Source: Stachybotrys elegans (lineage: Eukaryota > Ascomycota > Sordariomycetes > Hypocreales > Stachybotryaceae). From it: a stretch of DNA of 64,000 bases. Below are positions 44,970-55,924 of this stretch, piece by piece. The notes below the pieces were generated by a model. That model ran no database searches. It had not been told where the DNA came from and saw nothing but the letters and a program-made list of their open reading frames with translations. The first letter of the stretch is position 1. Each line of letters opens with the position of its first letter. The stretch covers positions 558,001 through 622,000 of the forward strand of contig JAGPNK010000015.1 in assembly GCA_020746835.1 (NCBI GenBank). Direction: 5' to 3'. Made by a program: the position numbers and the translations under genes.

Positions 44970-46212
44970 TCAAACAATATCCTCTGGGCCGCGTGCAGTG
45001 CCAACAGGTCGACGAGGCATAGCAGAGTCGCCATGGCCGTGGTAGGGGCCGTCGGGGTGGACTGCGTTGTGGTGAGTACCGTTGTGAACACCAGTGTGGT
45101 GAGCTCCATGATGGGCACCCTTGAGGTGGTGGCCAGTGGCAGTGGCAGCGGCAGCGGAGAGCATGGTACCCCATCCAGCCTTGCGGGTGAATACAGCATC
45201 GTACAGATCACCCTCGCCGACAGCGTAGTTGAAGGCGATGCCACGGTGCAGAGGGATGTGGTTGAACCGCCAGTCCCAGATGGCGGCATAGGTCATCCTG
45301 TAGGAAGAGAATGCCATGACGGTACCGATGATGGCGCCAGCGGCAACGTCATACCAGTGGTGGTACTTGTCGATAGTGAGGGCTCCGCCGATCAGAACAG
45401 CTCCCAGCACAGGAGCATAAGTCGCGACGAGCTTCCACATGGAAGGGTGGTAGTTGGAGAAGACCTTGAGCTTCGCATTGAGGTAGAGGTACAGGTAGAT
45501 GAAGCCAGCGAAGGCGGCCGTGGTGTGTCCACTCGGCATGGACTCGAGCGCATCGTTGATCTCATCCTCGTCGCCGGTGCAAATATCACGGGTAAAGTAG
45601 ATGCCAGTGAAGCCCTGTCCATTGTAGCCCGTGCCGTCGGAAAGGCTGAGGTCAGGCTTGCAGACGGTGAGGAAGTGCGGGCGGAATCCTCCAATGAGCC
45701 ACTTGACAAAGACCTGGAACACTGCAGCCGTGATGAGCGAGTACAGGATGCCCATGACGGCGTTGTTGACGTCCCAGAAGGAGCGCACTCGAATCTGCAT
45801 GCACAGGACGATGAAGATGGGGATGACGCTGGCCAGGAAGGCGGCGAGCCAGATGGGGACAATTTCGTCGCGCATCGGGTAGCCGTACTCGGGCCAGACG
45901 ATTTCGCCGTCGGAAAAGGTGACGGGGAAGGATCGCGAGGGCGCAGGCCTAGCAAAGTACACCTACAGATGGTTAGCGGTGTGGTCAGAGGTAGTATGGT
46001 GATGGAGTACGAACACCCAGGCCGATAGCACCCATAACGACCATGGTGATCAAGTCGAGCCATGTGTGCTTGAGCCACTGGCCAAAGGTAGGCCGCTTGC
46101 CCATGGTGTATTGCTCGACATGATGGCCGTGGCTCCCGCCCGAGCGACGGCCGAATCGAGAGGTCTTGGGCTCCCGGTGAGCGGGCTCGGCGTTGTTGCG
46201 GAAGAAGCGCAT
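44970..46212 (-). CDS. PAP2-family lipid phosphatase (diacylglycerol pyrophosphate phosphatase-like)
   Basis: Exons 46212-46015 and 45962-44970 (52-bp intron, donor GTTCGT, phase 0) give 396 residues. The three phosphatase motifs are visible: KWLIGGFRP, SMPSGHTT and the KYHHWYDV block, whose His and Asp complete the active site. Six hydrophobic helices are spread through the protein. YFARPAPSRSFPV near the second helix is typical of fungal DPP1-like enzymes. The C-terminus is a His/Gly-rich tail (repeated GAHH, GTHH, HGHG) of unknown role, possibly metal-binding. The family dephosphorylates phosphatidate and diacylglycerol pyrophosphate in membranes. Confidence 0.92.
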
Positions 46213-48474
46213 CGTGGTGGTTGGTGGTGTATCCCGTGTAAGTGGAAGTGGTGATGCGACGAGGAGGGCCTGGCGTCAAGGCCAAGGATACTCAGCTAGG
46301 CGGGATGGATGGAATGGCTTGTCCGAATGAAGAACCAGAAGACTGATGCGGCTGCAGTCGGTTCATGATATATGAGGTTGGTCGGATCGCGATGGACGTC
46401 GAATCGTGTCCAACGGCTGGCAGGTCATGTTGACGTCATGGGAAGCTGTTTAGGATGCCCACGTCCATGACGATAATTGTGGCCCTACAGCATGTTTCAC
46501 AGTGACTACAAGCAGCCTATCACAGGCAAGCCCGTTCATCAGCGCAAAAACCTGGGGGACAATGGATGGGTTTGAATGATGCAAATGGGGCCGTTTGTGA
46601 GTCTGGGCAAGGTGGGTGGACCGGCTAGTTGGTGCCGCTCGGCATCGACGTGCCGAGTCAGCGAATGAAGATCCTGGCTTGGCGCAGCACAAACCACATT
46701 TTCCGCTGGAGGATGGGGCGTTCCCTGTTTCCTGCGGCTGTTGCCGATGCTGTCATCAGTGGTGACCTCTCAGATGGAGTTAGGATATATGTTAAACTGT
46801 ACCTTAGGTCAGCCTTGGAAGGTATGCAGGGCCTACAATGTGTGCAGAGCGAATACAAGCGCTGGAATGGAATAGAAGTGCGGAATAGATAACTGTGTAT
46901 TATGCGACTAGTCTAAACCTAATTAGGTAATTGGCCATAGATTAACCCAAAATAAAAGGGCAGTCTGACAAGGAGACCGTCAATCAAGCACAATTCAATT
47001 GATCAGAGGCACCCTGTGGTTCAACATTACCCATTCTAAGACTGTCTTGGGCAGAGGCTTATCTTCCCATCTATACATCTCTTCAAAAGCGCACACTTCA
47101 GCATATTCCTAAGCATTGTCTGGTATCAAAGCCAACAGCTGCTCAGCAGATGTCTCTGGTCCATTGGGGTCAAGCTGGGAACGGAAAGTGGCCCTGATAG
47201 TGTGAGACGCATTAGCGAATTATGCTGCGACGTTGAGGAGCTCATCACCCGACAGCACAACAACTATGTTCAGTTCTGCTCTCTGAATGGATGGGATTCC
47301 GACTTGACTGGACCGGGTTCACGCTTGTCTGGCAGAACCCGCCCGACAACTAGGAAAGTGTCGTCTGCATTTGGACGGCTGTTGAATCGGAGGGCGAAGA
47401 AGGGTCAGGAAACCATGGTCAATTCACCAAATATCTCAGCAGCGGGAGAGGGAGGCATTCAACGAACCATTTTCTAACCAATTGTTATCTATTGATCTGA
47501 TATCGTCTTTATCGTCAGAGGGGGCCTCCTCGAAGTCACTGGTCTGTATCCCATTGGGGCACACGAACGGGAAATCCCACATTCAACGAACCATGCTTCG
47601 CACTGGAACACCATGGCGGTTATTCGGCAATCAGCGCTAAGGCAATCGGATTGTATATCATCAGACTGTTAACACTCTCTTTAGTACTTATATAAACATC
47701 CTGTACATAGATATACTGCATTAAATAGCAGTGGCATGAGTTTCGAGAGTATGCTTATGCTATATAAGACGGTAGTATATAGAACTAGACTAACTCCCAC
47801 TCTTCGATTCATCGCGAATGTATTCTGACATTTTCCGTGCCAACAACACTACTGAGGCAGCTGAGTTTGTATAATGACTCATTCCCACGGACTTGATGGC
47901 TGCATCATGCAAGTCCGCGCTTACGAAGCGGCAATGAGAATTGAAATTCTCCGCTACCGCAGGGTCGTTCGGAATAATTCTGGTTGAGGACTTTTAGAAG
48001 TGGGTATAAGATGAGCTGCTGCATGGCACAAGAAGCTATTAACCCGTACTGCATTTAACCGTATGATGACTGTCGGTTCGTGGCTTTCTATCAAGAATCT
48101 GGGTGGTGGGCAGTCTGGACGCTATATTCCCTGCTGCCTGGGCTGACTAGGAGGCACCACTTTGAGGTGTTGGACCCGGACGCCATGCATATGCGCGGTG
48201 GAAAATTAGAGCCTTGACGGACTGCATTTTGGCTGAACACGAAATAATCCGGATTCGATGCTCGGAAGCTTACGCACCGTATGACTGCCTCAAGACTCAT
48301 CGTCGCGAAAGCGAAGCCCCACGACCGTAGCAAAGTCTGACAAGCGATGTGACCAATATGTGCTCTGCTGGATTGGGGGGTCTCGTATAATAACTTTCGT
48401 CTCCGTTTCCTTGATGAGCTCAGGCCTCAGTCTCGAGCAACCACTTGCAATATTTTCATCAAATACTGCATAAC
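46213..48474. other. Long intergenic region with possible gene remnants
   Basis: About 2.3 kb. From about 47202 to 47477 a frame reads ISELCCDVEELITRQHNNYV and on to a basic FGRLLNRRAKK stretch, protein-like but unassigned. It is followed directly by the right inverted-repeat copy. A CATTCAACGAACCAT unit occurs twice (about 47456 and 47580). I see no complete gene. Confidence 0.4.
47470..47590. repeat. Inverted repeat, right copy
   Basis: The reverse complement of 44577-44693 with substitutions. Shared words include GATCTGATATCGTC and TTTATCGTCAGAGGG. The copies flank about 2.8 kb that holds only the PAP2 gene and non-coding DNA. Confidence 0.6.
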
Positions 48475-49451
48475 ATGAAGCCTCTTGGAGCATTGGCGTG
48501 TCTCGTCGGCATAGCGGGCGCTATCACTCACTTGGATCAGAACCTAGACGCGAGGGCCTCGCCAGATTTATGTGGTGTAGGAGACACTGTACAAGCAGGC
48601 GACTTCTACCTGAGAAACTACTGGGTTGAAGGATCACAGGGATCACAATGTACCACGCTGATTTCGGCCAAGGGGTCCAAGGTTTCATGGAATGCCAATT
48701 GGAGCTGGCCATCCAGTACCTCTGAGGGTTCCTCCATGGTTTCATTGATACTGCCGCCTGGTGTGACTCGAATCTCAAGCTTCAAGTCCATTCCGATCTC
48801 GTGGTTATGGAGGTACGTGCTCCTTTACGTGTCCTGCAGATGAGTTCGCTAAGCATATGGAAACCTAGTTACAAATATGCCGAGAGCATCACGGCCAACG
48901 TCGGCTATGATATTTTCGGATTTGGAAACGGCCCAACAGCCAGTAACTGGCAGCTCGTGATTTGGCTGGGTACGTATGGAATGCAGCCATCGGGCTCCAA
49001 GTTTGGCTCTGTTCGCCTGGGCCATGTTGCCTTCGACGTCTATACAGACGAGATCTTTAAAGTGAAAACACACTTCTTTATCGCCAAACCCCCGCAGACT
49101 GATTTTACCGGCGATCTTCTGGACTTTTTCGACTACTGCGTGGATAATCTTGGGATCGACACGGATTACAACATTTATTCTATCCGGGGCGGCACAAACA
49201 TATATCAGGGTCTGAATGCTACTTTCTCCACTTCAAGCTTCTCGATAGCACCGAAGTACAAACCAGTGCCAACCTCGAGCACTCCGCCTACGCCATCGCA
49301 GACAGGCAAGGTGTGCTCTCCTCAATGGGCACAATGCGGCGGCATCGGGTGGACAGGGCCCACATGCTGTGAGGCTGGGAATTCCTGTATTTACCAGAAC
49401 GAGTTTCATTCCCAATGTCTTGCGGATGGGGGGCGCCCGCGATCGTTTTAG
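48475..49451 (+). CDS. GH12-fold protein with C-terminal CBM1, catalytic glutamates replaced
   Basis: Exons 48475-48812 and 48869-49451 (56-bp intron, phase 2) give 306 residues. A signal peptide covers about residues 1-18. The GH12 (endoglucanase/xyloglucanase) fold is seen in [35 protein letters not shown] and WQLVIWLG. A Pro/Ser/Thr linker leads to a fungal cellulose-binding module at 262-297 with four cysteines and the [13 protein letters not shown] signature. In GH12 the nucleophile is the Glu of the ELMIWL-type strand; here it is Gln141. The acid/base Glu of the late GTE strand is Asn223. Both changes predict loss of hydrolysis, leaving a cellulose- or xyloglucan-binding protein. The alignment is from memory of the family. 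Confidence 0.85.
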
Positions 49452-50033
49452 CGAGGACATGCCGCTGTTAGCCTACAGAGTGTGAGGAAACAAGATTGAT
49501 TCAAGAGTAAGATCAGTCTGCAATACAGACAGGCAGATGCCTCTACTGATACATTTGTGCGATCTCACATTCCCTTCATTCCAACAGATTCCAACAGCCG
49601 TATGTTTCGGGGCAATCGCGTGTCCAACCCATAGATAGATTTCTAGAAGGGTTCAAAGACTTTTCTCCTCCAGCTTGTCTTGCTGCGGTCGAAATCGGAT
49701 TTGGACGGAAATAATGTCATGCACGTGTGGAAAGTCGTGCAGTCTTATCATGCGATTATATCTTATATTATAACGGTTCACGTGACATGGTAGCTTAGGC
49801 AGAGCTTTGCGAGTTGGTCTTAAGCACGTGGAAAGGTACGGGAAAAGAAGGTGTCGTATGAGGCCTAGGTCACGATATCAAGGTTTTTCATGGACTTGTA
49901 GTTGACATATCGCCAGAGGAGTATGGAAGGGATTTAAGGCAGTAATAATTATGAAGAAATAATAGTATGCTAGCCTGAACATTGCCGATCGCGTCCTAAC
50001 TTTTATTGAAAGCTTGAATCATGCCTTGATTTA
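49452..50033. other. Intergenic region
   Basis: Nothing coding was recognised. An N-terminal exon for the phosphotransferase relict that begins near 50034 was sought here and not found. Confidence 0.4.
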
Positions 50034-51016
50034 ACCCAAAGGTCGAATACATTGACGGTCGTTCTGTCTCGCCCACCGAGCGCAAGAGTCTCACGGATCA
50101 ACAAGAGCGCTGTCTCTATACTTCCCTTGCCGAAATATACATACAACTCCGGCGGCTTACATTCGGATCTATCGGCTGTCTTGCACGGTCCCCTGGTAGT
50201 ATCGGCATTCATAAAGCCTTGAACACCATTGATTTCAACAGCCAAGAACTCGAAGGCATGGAGCCAGCCCTGGTCCAGGACAAGTACGTGACAGTTAGCA
50301 ATGCCATGTCCTCGGCCAACTCCTACGCCGAAATGCTACTGGAGCTTGCCGATAATGCTTTTCGGAAATCCCCAGCTCGCATCTTCGACGAGGAGCAGGG
50401 ACAGGATGCATTGTACCACCTCCACCTTTTCCGCCACTTTGCCACAGAAGAGTGGCTAGATCGAGATGCGGACCAGGGACCCTTTGTACTGGTTCATGGG
50501 GATCTTCGGCTTCCTAATATTCTGCTCAATGACGAGATGAAGATCATCTCGGTTCTCGACTGGGAATGGAGCAGGGTTGTCCCGCTGCAATTCTTCCAGC
50601 CTCCTCTCTGGCTAACCGGCTTCAACCCCCCGGCATTAGCTTCTGAATTCGTCTATGAGCGTCTCATGGACAAGTTCAATGAGCTGGTTGAGATCATAAG
50701 ATGTCTTGAGCGCAACAGCTACGGCGACGAGTTACTTTCCTCCGAATAGGCAAAGGCCGCCCAGCGGAGCGGCTTCTTGGTAGTCAACGCCCTGGAGAAC
50801 TGGACTGACATGGATGCATTTGCATTTAGTTACATCAACGCGGTGCGGTTCAACGGTCGTGCAGACATGTCAAGTCGAGTCGCCAGCTTCATCCAAGACG
50901 ATCCAGCTCGGGCGGTGCTAGTGGAGCGGCTCTGTGATGCACACGAAGTTTACGAGACTAGATTAAAATCACTCAACGAGGACCTCGATGACGACGACGA
51001 CCAACGGGTAAGGTGA
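50034..51016 (+). pseudogene. Truncated APH-type phosphotransferase with in-frame stop
   Basis: A frame opens near 50034 (VEYIDGRS) without an ATG and runs to TAG at 50747-50749. It then continues in the same frame from GCAAAGG to a TGA at 51014-51016. The kinase catalytic loop HGDLRLPN and the metal-binding LDWEWS are intact, as in aminoglycoside/choline kinase-like phosphotransferases. The N-terminal lobe with the nucleotide-binding strands is missing. Missing N-lobe and internal stop both indicate a relict. An ATG at 50219 could start a short product of the C-lobe only. Confidence 0.75.
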
Positions 51017-51362
51017 TGAAGATGCAGCATCCCTCGGGGACTGTCGTAGTACCTTCGCCCAGTCCCCGGCATTCCGACAACCGTAGACTCGCCCAGACAG
51101 TTTTACAAACAAGCAGACGGCCACAGAAGCCTGCGTCCAGCGTTTAGCCCACAGAAGCCATACCCTCCTCCACGTCATCAAACCCACCATGCATGTCTTG
51201 CGATTTTACGACAGATGGTCGCTGCCCCTGTTGACACATATGAGGGCTCTGTAGGTCTGCCAAGACATTCACGGATATTGATGCCGGTGCAGTATCGACG
51301 TCATTTCGGACGGAAACTTCGAGCGAGGTTGAGAGAATAGACGGTAAAACAGCTATCTTGAT

Positions 51363-52428
51363 TCAGCTAAGTTCCTCCAAGGTAATGCCTCTCGCATCAC
51401 GAAGCATTTGTTCCGCCATCTTAGACAAATGTTCCAGCGTCGCTCGCAAAGGGCAAGTGCGCGTACTACATCGGTCTCGACATGTACGAGCCGCAGATCC
51501 AAAACGTTGGACGATGCAGGCCGCCGTTGAACTCTGGAACGGCTGGGTCGAGGGCCATAATTGAGCTTCCCTTAATGCTGCAAAGTACTCGCCCACTAAA
51601 GACTGAATGGTGTAGTATGAGTCATGAAATTCTGTCCTGGCACATAAGTGTTGTGGTTTGCTTGACATGCGTCGTGGGAGGAGTCCGCGGCACAACAAAC
51701 AAACTGGGCCATCCGGCTTGTGGCCCTGCGCATAGCACCTCGTTAAGCTTTCTCCTGTTTGCAGTACCGTGTGTAAATCAGAAAGCAGCTTCTTTGATTG
51801 CTTCTCCACAGCCCCTAGGAACTGTCAACGCTCGAACCGGGCAAACGAACGGATAGCATAGCTTACCAAACAGTTCTTTTGGCCATGGTAATTCGATATC
51901 CGTGTTGAAATGACATATTGCCATGCTGGATATACGCCTCAGCGCATCGGAGTCGCGGAAGTGGTAGGCTGCTGACATGAAAGAACCTAGATCTTCCAAC
52001 TTTGCGTCTTTGTAATTGCCTAACCAGAGGGGAATCCAGGGCCTGAGCGCTTTTATACAGTCGTACTTGTCACATACAATTGATATAGCTTCAAGAGTCC
52101 GTAATTCAACCGTATCATTGTCGGCAAGGTTCTGGAAATGCAAGATGGACAATAGAACCAGCATTGCCTCTGGGTCATCACCTTTCAGGGGGATTCTAGG
52201 ACAGATACCACTTCGGGTTTCTCTCCCTTCTTTGAAACCCGACGTGAAAAGAGCCTTAAAGTAGTCGGATGCAAGGCCGAGAACTGTTGACGAGACCAAA
52301 AACTCCCTTTCAACAGATTTGTCGCTACCGGCAACCACAAGAAAAGCATCCCCATCAGGACATAAAATGATGCGCTCAGTCTGAGCACTGTGCCTCAGCT
52401 GCAATGTGTCTTCCTCTGTCCCACCCAT
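51363..52428 (-). CDS. BTB/POZ-domain protein
   Basis: Exons 52428-51867 and 51814-51363 (52-bp intron, GTAAGC...CCTAG, phase 1) give 337 residues. The ATG at 52428 has an ACCATGG context; an in-frame ATG at 52539 would add 37 residues. The BTB fold shows FLVSSTVLGLASDYFKALF, then KDDPEAMLVLLSILHFQ and the usual IVCDKYDCIKAL helix. A Cys-rich, basic C-terminal half (LCRGLL, RTCRDRC) is not assigned. Such fungal BTB proteins may act as ubiquitin-ligase adaptors or dimerise; partners are unknown. Confidence 0.82.
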
Positions 52429-52783
52429 GGTGTAAAATGAAGTTTTGGCGATTGACGAGCACTGGGTGCGCGATGCGTCGAGATATGGGCACTGGATTTT
52501 ATGGTGCAATGTTAAATTAAAGCGTCCCCCCTGACACATCGAGGATAGTGTAGAATAGAGTTTGGATTTCTAAATCATACGAGCCGTATCTACCGAAGGA
52601 GCTGCCTGTCATTATCACTCCAAACATGTGATGGCAATCGCATGAAACCCCTATTCTTGTCCGCCCGTAGTAAAAAGCTCACGACAAATCTGTCATCAGC
52701 ATCAAGACGATGGCACATCTCATAACAAATTTAGATGTAATTGAACAGTAAAATGCAGCAGGAAATAATGAAGCCCAGTGGTG

Positions 52784-53263
52784 TTATAGAGACCCAACAT
52801 CGCCCCGTCTACAATGGCCAGCCTTGCATCCTTCACAAAGATCCGAAATGTGCGGGGGCTTGTTGTAGTCGTGCGGGCTAGAGAATGGATTCTGAACGTC
52901 GATGCCCGACCATTTCTTCAGACGATACGCGACTCTTTCCGCGTAAGAATCGTCTAGGCGTGGCTTCGCGAGCCGGTTGCATAATATACACCGCTGGTGA
53001 TATACTCGGGCATTATACCGGCGTTCGCTATACATTCGAATGGTAATAGGAACGACTTTGCTCGACCATCCTCCACTGGCACAGTTGGGATTGTGACATG
53101 AAAAGCGCCCCATAATGTTGGTGTCGTATTCGTTGTCGCAATGTATTTCGTCGACATTATGGAAGGCAAAGCTGAGGTTGCTCTCCTGCAACAGTTGCGC
53201 CACTTGGTCGTGAAGGGACGGGAACATTGACCACGTCGATCGGTTATTCGGTTTTCGATGCAT
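52784..53263 (-). CDS. 3CxxC-type zinc-finger protein
   Basis: Single-exon, 159 residues from the ATG at 53263. The zf-3CxxC pattern is visible: HCDNEYDTNIMGRFSCHNPNC, later CILC, and near the C-terminus CEGCKAGHC. The Trp and Arg positions between (GGWSSK, VYHQRC) match the family. In animals the same fold occurs in receptor-transporting proteins; the fungal proteins are uncharacterised. It sits between two BTB genes on the same strand, but no functional link is evident. Confidence 0.85.
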   Translation of the reverse strand: MHRKPNNRSTWSMFPSLHDQVAQLLQESNLSFAFHNVDEIHCDNEYDTNIMGRFSCHNPNCASGGWSSKVVPITIRMYSERRYNARVYHQRCILCNRLAKPRLDDSYAERVAYRLKKWSGIDVQNPFSSPHDYNKPPHISDLCEGCKAGHCRRGDVGSL

Positions 53264-54160
53264 GCTGAGTCTCGCCCAAGTCAGAGGGGAGTTGATAGCA
53301 ACAAGGGATTTTCCAAGTCGGCTTATTTTTGTGTCAGATTAGAATGTTGACGAGAGTTGTGACGATCACCAGCGGAGTGTCTTACATACCATGGGTGGCC
53401 TGTACTGAAATAAGCCTTTTGTGGCTTGTCCAGCTGGTCAGCTATCCATGATCTGAAATAGCACGATTTCTGAACTTACATGCCCCGTTTCAATCACGTA
53501 ACGAACTCGGCTTGCCCTCAGTCGAGATACATGGACGTGTCTGTCTCCACCTTGCATGAGACAAAATCGCTTCAACAAAATAAACTCAGGCCGGGGTCGA
53601 TGTCTCCATTCTCAAGAAATTTGGCAGAATCTCAGGACAAAGACCTAGTCACAAGCGATAGGGTGGATGTGACAGAAGTCAAGACCAGCACAGTACTTAT
53701 GTGACAACAGCAATAAGCTTTTGGCTAGCAATAACACCATACGTCGGGGAGTAATGGCATCTAACTTAACCTCAAACCAGACACCTTGGAGCTGGAGTAA
53801 CTCGTACGAGCAAATTTAAATGCTCTTGACAAGGTCTAGCCATTGTGGGAATAAAGTCCCTTAGACCTACATTGGTGGGATGTTGATCGTACATATTATC
53901 TGACTTTAAGCCAATATTATCTTGACCACCCGAGGCGGAAGTATAGCAAAGATCAACAGTACTAATATAAAGACCTTCTCGTTGTCATATTGGTTCAGAG
54001 ACAGAAACCTTTCCAGCGTGCTTCCAAGTAAGGATAAATGAAGGCCAGATGCTGAGTTGGACGACCAAATAATGCCAAATCCTGTGATAGAGAAGAAAAT
54101 AGAGAACAGGTAGCACTGACGCCGGCAGCGAGACCCTGCCTTATTAATCATGAACTTCGT
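53264..54160. other. Intergenic region
   Basis: About 900 bp. A short hydrophobic open frame at 53906-54151 (minus) lacks family features and is not called. No other feature was seen. Confidence 0.35.
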
Positions 54161-54997
54161 CTAAGCTAGCAACTTGGGATCCTTTGTATTTTCGTTCTGT
54201 TTTTGTCCAGCGCGAAGCAACCGCCTTGCCGTGGCATTATCTGAGCTCCGCCGAAAGTGCATCATCAGATCAAAACAGAGGTCAAGACCTCTAACTGTGT
54301 TTTGCACCCTCTCATCATCTAGAAATCTCGGATTCATGATCATGATTTTAACAACAACGTCCCTCATACCTCGATCACTGTCTATGGTGGATGTGTAGAC
54401 CTCTGTAACTGCTTGAAGAAAGTCTTCTGCGTTTGCTTGAAGATAGTCCAGGTTGACCCAGCAGAAAAAGCTCCCTTGCTTGAATTTTCTCAATGCTAGG
54501 GTTTTGAGTCCTTGAATGTCATATTTTTCTGCAATGGCATATATTTTCGCGTGCAAAGTTAAGCCGGTTGATTTCGAGCAAGCAGGAATTAACTGAGTAG
54601 ATTTCGCACTTGGTGTGACAGGTGGTGGCGTCTCCTTCTGCTTCGGGTAGTCTAGATGGTAGAGGTAGTATAGCATAAGCTCAACGGTCTGAGGGTCATC
54701 CTCTTCCAAGCAAATGACTCCAGTATTGCTTTCCTTTAGGCTGGTTGGTCTCCAGGACATGTAAAGGTAGAAGATGGGAACATCCGAACCTTAAAGGCGC
54801 CATTACAAGCCGCAGCGAAGAATGTTGATCGAGGGCAGATTATGGCTCTGTGTACATGGTGTTCGTCGCTTCCGCATTTGATGACTAAATCGGAATATGA
54901 TCCGCCTATGAAAAGCCTGCTGAATAGTCAAACCTAGAACAACCAGGCTCCGAAAAGGCCAGGCTCCAAGAGGGTCTTACTTTTTGAGGGAGCCCAT
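54161..54997 (-). CDS. BTB/POZ-domain protein with a 17-bp first exon
   Basis: Exons 54997-54981 (ATG plus 14 bases), 54919-54790 and 54733-54161 give 239 residues. The second exon supplies GGSYSDLVIKCG, HVHRAIICPRSTFFAAACNG, the classic BTB start. The third begins ESNTGVICLEEDDPQTVELM, the usual continuation. The join AFK-ESNTG is phase 0 with an AAAG acceptor. The acceptor of exon 2 is a CAGCAG tandem, so two isoforms differing by one residue are possible. It is about 1 kb from the zinc-finger gene on the same strand. Confidence 0.85.
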
Positions 54998-55924
54998 GAG
55001 CTCATCACGCGGCTCCACCGCCATTTCGGGACGATGAAGACCGATAAGAAGCTTCTGTTGACAGGTTGAAGTTTGATAGGCACTATGGTAGGCTGAAATA
55101 TCGACGATGAATTGAAGTTTCTAAATGCTAAGGAAGCTCTCCATGAGCCCAGAAAGCGGGGGTGTTTATGTATCTGCCTTAGGCACCCTTGCCTCAACCG
55201 CAATCCACAGCAAGACCCATGACAATATAATAATTAAGCAAACCTAGATGGTTTAAGAGCGGCTCTCTGGCAACGATCAATACCAAGGTACCAATTTGGA
55301 CGGCGCTTATAAGTGGAGTTATTCTGACAACCATGAAGATCCAGCACTTGAGACCAGGCCAGTAACAAGTTGCGACGACGCAAGACCTTGGTGCTTCGCC
55401 CTGTGGATGAGATGCCGAATGGGTCTATCGGTCTCTGTCAGCTCGTGCTGCCCAGCTCAAATTCTTGTCTACTTGCCAAGCAGGCATTTTCTGCCTAATC
55501 AACTGGCCTATCCATCTATCAACTACCCGAATGGAATGATGCACTCCCATTGACGGGGCATAATGTCAGAATGTCTCGCCGCAGTGTATATCATGCACAC
55601 CCCACATGACTGATGAACATACACATCTGTATAAACTTTAATCTTGAACCCCCTTTTATCACCTGCGACCAACACAGCTGGGGCCATGCAGTTGGTTGTT
55701 GGAGCTCTTGACCCTGGCGCACTTAACTGCCGGCACTTCTCTGGCGGGTTACAAAGATGTGCGGTCAAGACAGATGTTGGTCTCGAAGAATTTTGCGCGA
55801 ATGGGGGACCGCACGGATATAAAAATAGGGGCTCGTACCCTCAATTGTAGCACATCTCTCTTCTCTCTTCACTACGCTTCTACACTCTGCACTGTTACAT
55901 TGTCTTCACCACTGATGTTGCAAA
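54998..55924. other. Intergenic region
   Basis: Divergent promoters of the BTB gene and the FAD oxidoreductase. Short frames near 55296-55850 have no family features. A TATAAAAA lies about 100 bp ahead of the start at 55925 and may be a TATA box. Confidence 0.4.

Noticed and set aside
45033..46028. A 331-codon open frame on the plus strand opposite the PAP2 gene
   Set aside because: It is a GC-rich shadow of the PAP2 coding strand; the minus strand carries all phosphatase motifs and splice signals.
53906..54151. A short hydrophobic minus-strand frame downstream of the second BTB gene
   Set aside because: Hydrophobicity alone in AT-rich intergenic DNA; no conserved motif.
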